Part shown: positions 7,901 through 16,900 of the stretch, piece after piece
Numbering within the stretch: the first letter of the stretch is position 1
Layout: each line of letters begins with the position of its first letter
IMG/VR virus record: IMGVR_UViG_3300020438_000179
Span: 1 to 29,836 of that record
Strand: one strand, 5' to 3'
DNA from: a virus
Length of the DNA stretch: 29,836 nucleotides
Program-made: the position numbers and the translations under genes
Notes under the pieces: generated by a model
What the model saw: only the letters and a program-made list of their open reading frames with translations
Database searches by the model: none
Told to the model about the DNA's origin: nothing

Positions 7901-10900
7901 ATAAGACAATTTCTGTTTTACCTACAGGAATTAGTACATCTAGAGACTTTATTGAATTTGACAATCATGGATTTGAAAATGGTCAAGTAGTTCATTATGG
8001 TATATCAACTAGCGTATCAGCTTCTCCTATTACTGGATTAGCAGTAACTTCACAGTATCAAATACTAACTCTTGATGAGAATAGATTTAGATTATGCTAT
8101 TCTGGTATTGCTACAACAAGAATTCCCGATAAAACAAATTATAAAAACAAAGAATATGTGAGATTTACTGGTATTGGAACTGGTTATCAACATTTTTCAT
8201 ATCCTCCAGTAACTGTTGATGTTAATGTTATTACAGATTCAGATACTCCAGTAGTTCTAGAATCAAATCCCATTGTTCGTGGTAAGGTTGTAGGTACTGT
8301 ATTATATGATAAAGGTAGAGATTATGGATCTAATATTATCAATTTTGAAAAAGCACCTTCAGTTAATGTAAATTATGGTGCATTTGGACAAATTGGATTG
8401 ATTGTAGTTAATGGAAGAATTATTGATGCATTTGTCCAAAGTAGAGGATCTAATTATGATGGTCCTCCTGATTTAACAGTAGTTGGTGTTGGTAGTGCTT
8501 TTGGTGCTAAACTTCGTGCTGTTATGGATGGTAGTGAGATATCATCAGTTATTGTATTATCTTCAGGAGTTGGATATGCTTCATCTACTACAAGTGTACA
8601 AGTAAAAGCTCCAGGAGATGCTGCAACATTATCTACAAGAGTTAGATTACTAGTTGCTAATAAAGTTGAAACTAGTGGAACATCCAATGGTGATTATCTA
8701 ACTCCAGTTGACGGTGGATTAGCTGTAGAATCAGTTGCTTATGGAGCAACCGTTAGAAATGCGTTTGGTGATAATGGAGGTGGACATTCTCCTATAGTTG
8801 GTTGGGCATATGACGGAAATCCCATATATGGAGCATATGGTTTAACTGATGTTGATAATATTCAGTCTACATCAAAAAGAATGAGTTCTTCTTATAGACT
8901 TGATAGTAGCAAAGTTTATAATAGACCATCTTTAAGTGAGTATGAAGCAGGATTTTTTGTAGAAGATTATTATTATGACTCAAATGGAGATTTAGACGAA
9001 CATAATGGTAGATTTACAAAAACTCCAGATTTTGAAGAAGGAATTTATGCATATTTTGCAACTATTGATATTAATAGTACTCCACAATTCCCATATTATA
9101 TTGGTGACACTTTTAGAGGATTTCCTTTAACAGTTAATACTGTAGCAGGTGAAAAAATTAAACAAAGTAATTATGATTTTGAAAATTCAAATTTAGTACG
9201 AAATACCTTTCCATATAAGATGTTTGGAGATGGAGTTTCTTATGATTTTGTATATCAACCATATAAACAGATTCCTAATGTTGCAACACCTAATAGAATC
9301 AATATTGGTTCAGTAGAAAGTCTAAACATAACATCTCCTGGTACAGGATACACTATAGGAGCAAAAATTAATTTTATTGATGATGGTACTGGTGGAAGTG
9401 GTGCAAGTGCTTTTGTTAATTTACTGCAGGGTAAAGATATTAATAAAATTGACACAACATTTGAACAATATACTAATGTAGTTTTTGAATGGAGAAATAA
9501 TAAAGTTATTGGTCATTTTGATCCAAATCATTCATTGAATCTTAATGATTATGTTCAAGTTGCTGGATTATCAACTAGCATCAATAAACTTAATAATTCG
9601 CATACTATTAGTTCTTTAAATATTTCATCCACTCTATTAGAAGATGGATTTGTTGGAGTTACTACTGATATTAGAGTTCAATATATTCCACCAACAGTTT
9701 CAACTGGTGCTACAATTGGATTTTCAACATTAACACCATCTTCGGTAGGAATTGGAACAACTGTACAAATAGGACAAGAAACTGCTAGAATTCTTAATAT
9801 ATTTAAAGATGATGGAGTTCTAAGAATTCGTAGATCATCTGGAGTTGCTACTTCTGGTATAATTGGATTAGGAGTGTCATATTATGCTGATGAAATTGAA
9901 ATTCCTTTAGTTACTGATAAATTTGAATCTACACCTAATAGAAAGATATATTTTAATGCTGAAGAATCGGTTGGAATTGGAACAACTGTAGGACAAACAA
10001 TAACTAGAAATTATCAATATATTGGAGTTACTAAATCTAGATCTTTAAAGACTCAAGAAATATATTTGAAAGAACATGGTCTTAAGACTAATGATGTTTT
10101 AAATTACACAAAAGCTCCTAGTGGAACTACTTTAGGAATAAAAACTGATGGAATTGGAAATACTTTCAATATACCATCTATAGTTTATGCTGTAAGAAAG
10201 ACTGAAGATACTATCGGTGTAAAAACTACCAAAACATCCAATGATGTATTTTTTGTAGTTGGTGGTGGTGATTATAATGATGCTCTTTTTGAGGTTGTAC
10301 CAAGTAAGCAAGTTACTGGAAATGTAGAGAAAATTACATCTACTATTCAAACTGCAGAAAATCATGAATTACAAAATAATGATAATATTCAATTAATTGT
10401 CCAACCTGGTCTTTCTACTGGTATTGGAACAACAACTTTTGCAACTGTTAAAGTTATTGATGATTATTTAATAATTAATCCTCTTAGTGTTGAACCATCT
10501 GGAATAAACACAGTTAATAATAGAATTACTGCATATCAACATAATTTAATAACTGGTGATAAAGTTTTATACTATGGATCTAATCTTCCTGGTGGAATTT
10601 ATCAAAGAGAATATTATGTTGTTAAAATTGATGATAATACGATTCAATTAGCGAATACTCTCAAAGAAACTCAAGGAACTCCTAATGTTGTTGATATTAC
10701 TGGTGTTGGTATTGGGTCTTGGAGTATTAATCCAATTAACCCACAATTAAGACCATTTAGAAGTAATGATATCATATTTGATATGAGTGACCCTAGTTTA
10801 GTAGATAATAATTTAAAATTCTATTATGATAGTAATTTCTTTAATGAATTTGTTGGATCTGGCACAAGTCTTGGATTTGAAATAGTTGGTGTTAGTACTT

Positions 10901-13900
10901 TAGCAACTGTTGGTGTTGCATCAACAAATCCTAATTCTGATAGTCATCCAACTATAACAGTTAAATATTCTGAAACTTCTCCAAAAATATTATATTATAG
11001 TTTATTCACTAATGCTGGTATTAGTACAGCTGATGATACAGTTTTTAATGGTTCTCAAATCAAGTATATTGATAGTTCATATACTTTAGATTATCCAGTT
11101 ACAAGTATTGGTGATACTACATTTACAATCAATTTAAAATATAAACCAGAATCTTTAAATTATAAATCTTTAGATTGTAAAATATTAGAATATACAACAA
11201 CATCTTCTAATGTTACAGGTGGTATTTCCTCAACACAAATAATTAATCCTGGATTAAATTATGCTAGACTTCCTGGTATTAGTAGTATTGGTGACCGTGG
11301 AATAAATGCTACTGTAATTGCTCAGTCTACTGAAATTAATAAATTAGATAGTTTAACCGTTCCTGATGATGTTTATGGTTATCCATCCGATAGAACTCTT
11401 CAACCAGATGCTTTTGTACCTAGAGTTGTTAATATAGACAGTTTTGCAACTATTGATGAAGTTAAGGTAATTGATGGTGGTAAATTCTATATCAATGCTC
11501 CTTCTTTGGTTTTATTTGATAAATCAGATGGTAGTATTATTGATAGTGGACTCATTGTTTGTGAGTTAAGCGATTCTGCTGTAACTAAAGCAACTGTTTC
11601 TGTACCTCCTATTGGTCTTTCTAATAATGACTTTGGTATTGCTCCAATAAGAAATAGTAATGGAATTAGTATTATCAATGTTCAAGCAGCTGCTGGTATA
11701 CTAACTGCTACAATTACTACTCCAGTTTTAGGGTATGTAACAGAACCAATAGTAATTGGTGACAAATTATTAGTAGAAGGCATTGGATATGATGCTGGAA
11801 GTGGTGATGGATATAACTCTGGTGATTATAAGTTCGTTCCATTTGAAGTTACTGATTATAATGATGCCGTTAACCCAAGAGAAGTCACTTTCAATTTAAA
11901 TGGTATTTCTACAAATCCTGGTACTGGAGCAACAGTTTCCTTTGGATTTGGTCAATTAACACAAGCTAATTTTCTTGCTCAATTTGAAGTTGTTAAAGGT
12001 GCTTCTAAATTTATTGAAAACGAACCATTTAAAAGAAACAATAATCCAATAGCAGATGTTGCTTTAGACTTTATTGATTCTAATGCTGCTAAGATTATTG
12101 TTAGTGGTGCAGAACCTCTTGAAATCAATGATATATTAACTGGTAAATTGAGTGGTTCTTCATGTAGAGTAATTGGAATTCAAGAGTTTAATGGAAGTTT
12201 TGATATAGCATCTTCTGTTAAAACATTAGTTGGTTGGAGAGATAATGTTGGTATTATTAATGATACTAATCAAGTATTGCCTGATAATGATTATTATCAA
12301 AATCTTTCTTATGCGATAGAGAGTCCTAAAACTTATGAAGATTTAATCACCTATGTTAATGATATAGTTCATCCATCGGGATTGAAGAATTTTGCTAACA
12401 CTGAAGTTATAGCAAAAGGTCAACCTGGTGACACAAATATTCCAGCAGAAGATGCTGGTGGTTTGGTTCTTGATTTTATTGGTGATCCACTTAGAGTTGA
12501 TTCAATATATCCATATGATTTAGCAAGAGATTTTGAATCTCAGGGTAATATCTCTAAATTTATAGAATTGAGAAATACTCGACTTTCTGACTTTATTTTA
12601 AATAAAACAAACAGAGTTCTTAATATTGATGATATTAGTTCTAAATTTGTGTCTAATGAGTCTAATGATTTAACTGATTCTAGGACAGTTGCTACTTATT
12701 CTGGGGGTAGGTACTTCCAAAGGTTCTTAACACAAACTGTACATCAAGCAGAAGATCCTGCTAAGAATCATTATCAACTTAATGAATTTATTTCAGTAAC
12801 TGTTGATGAAAGCACTTATTTACTTCAAAAGCAAGATTTAACTAATTGGAATCAAGTTGTTGGTCTTGGTACTGGATATGGAACTTTTGATACAAATTAT
12901 TCACAAGCGTTATCACAAACTCAATTAATTTTCCGTCCTAATGAACCATTTGACACTGATTATGAAGTTAAGTCACTACAGACTAATTTCTCAGATTCTC
13001 TAGGTGTTGGTTCTTCGGCATTTGGACATTTCAGATTAGAAGGTGGTAATACACAGATTAGTGCTGCTAGTACTTTAGGAACTTCTACTACTGGTAATAT
13101 ATTTGGAATATCTACTACATCATCACAAGCTGCTATTGTACAATTATTAGTAATTGATGAAGAAGGTGCTAAACAAGTTGATTATTTGGAATATGCACTT
13201 ATGCACAATGGTGTTGACACATATCTAACTGAATTAGCAGCATTTAACTCAAAACAAAATTTAAGTGGATTATCTGCTCCTCAGTTTATTGGTACAGTAA
13301 CATCTAAGATTGAAAGTGGGTTGGTTAAGTTTGATTTTGAAAATGGTCGTACAAATACTGTTAATGTTAAATTTAAGTCAACTATAGTTGATCCTTCTAC
13401 TGTTGGTGCAGCTAACTATAGATTTAAAATTCCATTTACACCAGATGGTACAGAAAGAACTGCAAGACTTGAAGTTACAAGTCAAGCAAAATCTGGTATT
13501 GCAACAGTAGTTGGTTTAACAAGTATTACTGATCTATCTGTCAAATCAACAATTCATGTTGGTTACGGTGAAACTCAATCTTTACATCAAGTTTATCTAT
13601 TATCTGATCCAGAAAAGAGTATGACTTTTATAAGTGAAACTCCTTTGGCAGCAGTTGGATCTACTAGTGGTATAGGTACATTTGGATCTACTTATAGATC
13701 AGATGGTACTTATGGATTGGAATTCCATCCATCTGTTTCTGGTATTGTAAGTGTTTCTGCTTATAATGAAGTATTATATAAAGATCTAGATCCTAATGGT
13801 ACTATAGAAGGTATTGGTGAATTAAATTATGGAGAAGTATATGAAAATGTTGCCCAACAAATATATTTGGGTATTAATAATAGAAATGTTAAATCATTCG

Positions 13901-16900
13901 ATTTAAATTATAATGGAATTCCAATTTATGCTCGTGAAACAAATATTGCAGATAATACTGAAATAAATCGTTCAACTGGTGTGTTTAACCAAATACATTT
14001 CTTCTCTAATACTGAACAATTATCATACCTTCCAGATTCTAACCTTATTGGTATTGGTGGATCTGCATTAATCTACAGTACTGGTGCAGGTGTAACTGGA
14101 TATCTTCCATCTACTGTATACACTATTAAGGATAACAATCAACAATATAGGATTGCTTTAACAGAGAATGATGCAATAGCAGGTCTTGGTGTAACCTTCC
14201 TTGAAGGTACTGGTACTGGTAATAAGCATAGATTCTCTATGAGAAAGAGAGATTCTAAGTCAATGATCTCTATTAGTGGTCTTGTACAAAAACCATTATC
14301 ATACACTTCAATTAATTATGATTTAAATGTTCCTGTTTCTGGATTTGTAACTGCATTTGTATTGAGTGGTATTTCTTCTGTAACTTCTGGAGACTTACTT
14401 AAAATTGAAGATGAATATTCTATTGTAAGAACTGTTGGTTTTGGTACAACTACTATTGGACCAGTTGTAGGAATTGGTACATGGACACTTGTAGAAGTAG
14501 AAAGAGGCGCAGTTGGTACTGCTGCTACAGTACATGCATCTGGTCAAACAGTTAGACTCTTTAGAGGATCTTTCCAAATTTTAGATAGTCAAATACATTT
14601 CACTCAAGCACCTCTTGGTGGTGATAAAGGAATAGTTAACTCTGCTAACTTACCATATGCTAGAGCATCATTTGGTGGTAGAACATTCCTCAGAAGAGAC
14701 TATGAGAAGAACCAGATATTTGATGATATGTCAGAGAGTTTTGATGGATTGGAAACTACTTATCCATTAACTTCTATTGGAGTTGCTGTTACTGGTATTG
14801 GATCAACAGGTGGTAATGGAGTATTATTCATCAATAATATCTTCCAAGCACCATATAGTGAGAATAATACTAGTGCTAATTTCAGGATTCAAGATAATCC
14901 TTCTGCAGGTATTGCTAGTGTTCAATTTACAGGTATTAGTTCTGTAGGATTTGAAACTCCAATAATAGACATAGGAGATATTAATGAGAATCAACTTCCT
15001 AGAGGTGGTGTAATAATTTCTGTTGCATCAACACCAGGTAGAGGATATGCACCATTTGTAGGTGCTAAAGTAAAACCAATAATCAACTCTTATGGAGTTA
15101 TTCAAAGTATTGTTGGTGTTCCGACAACGGGATCAGCTGTTGCTATTAGTACTGCAACTTATAATAATATTACTGGTATTATTGAAGTTACTACATTAGC
15201 ACCACATAATCTTAAGATCGAAGAACCAGTTAAGTTGGAAGGTTTAGAATTTGCTTGTAGTGGATATGGTAATACTTTAGGAATTACTTCCTTTGTTTAT
15301 GATCACATAAGCGGTATTGCTACTATTATTACTAATGCTGCTCATGGATTTACTGATCCAAATCTAATTGGTATTGCTACAGGTTCTCTTACCTTTACTT
15401 GTGGTATGGATAGTAATGCCACTAACCATGTTTATCCTAGAGTTGGAGATCCTATTCATGATAAGTTATTAGAAGTTCGTGCAGTAACAGATAATACATT
15501 TGATGTATTTGTTGGTATTACAACTAATGTTGGTTATACACCTACAAATGCCATCTATGATGCTAATGCTGGTATTATGACGATGACTATACCTAACCAT
15601 AATATTATGGCAGGTAGAAGTATCAAGATTAAGAATAGTTCACTTGACTTTAAGTGTGCTATGGATGGCACTAGTCAGACAAAATCATATCCTAGATCTA
15701 CAGACCCTGTATATGATACCGCAATTTCTGTTGCCTCTACTACTGCTACTGGTATTGCTATAACTGTAGGAACATCTCCTATTGTTAATTATGATATTAG
15801 TACTGCAACTTATACACCTTCCACTGGATTCCTTTCTCTTGACATCGGATCTCATACATTAACGGAAGGAACTTCTATTAAGTTAAAGACAGAATCGCTT
15901 ATTTTCCGTTGCAATACAGATAGTTATATTTCAACTCACACATATCCACGCAATATTATTGACACTCAAACTGTTAATGGCGCAGTTTATGATGCAAATG
16001 CTGGTATAATGACCGTCACAGTTGTACCTGGCGGCAGACTTATTCACGATGGAGACTTTATCAAGTTTGATAATGACTCTATTTCCTTTAAGTGCGACAT
16101 GGATGGCGGTACATCAACTAAAACATATCCAAGATCATCTGATCCTGTTAGTGGTAAGTGGTTACCTATTACAGGCATCACAACCACCTCGTTTAGTGTT
16201 GAAGTAGGTAAGTCACCTATAGAACCTTTTGGCATCACCTCGGCGGTTTATGACCCCACTGCTGGTATTGTAACAGCTACTATCGGTGATCATAATTTCA
16301 TGACAGGTGTTTCTATCCAAATTTCACCTGAATCTTTATCATTCCGATGTGGTTTAGACACTTATCAGAGTTTGCATTATTATCCAAGATCTAGCGATCC
16401 TGGATTTACAACTGCGGTTTCTATTGCTTCTACAAGCGCAAATACTATTTCATTCCAAGTTTTAGCGTCACAACCATCTACAAATATTTCAACACACCAT
16501 TTTGTACCGCATAATGGACTAACTGCTGAATCTGGTACGCAATATGATGGTGCTGTTGGTGTCATGACAGTTAGATCTGCTAATCACGGTCTTACCAATG
16601 GTGATTGGGTTCTATTTGATACTGGTTCAGTTACCTTTACATGCGCTAAAGATGATTATAGCACAACTCATGCATATCCTAGAGAAACAGATCCTTATAG
16701 TGGAAAATGGACACAGGTATCGCATGTAACTACAAATACATTTAGAGTAGATGTTGGAATATCTCCTGATACTTCAGATCATATATTCTCTTCTGGTGTA
16801 ACAGGTGGTATCACAAGATCTCAAATTCATGGTGGTGGTGCTTATGGACATACCTTCCAAGCTGCTGGTGTTGGTAGTATGGATCAGAAGCGTGATAGAT

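Noticed and set aside
14395-14577. Cysteine-rich minus-strand frame opposite the second E-I-I module
   Set aside because: Its cysteines arise from complement of Thr/Ala codons (ACA, GCA) in the + gene; no independent support.
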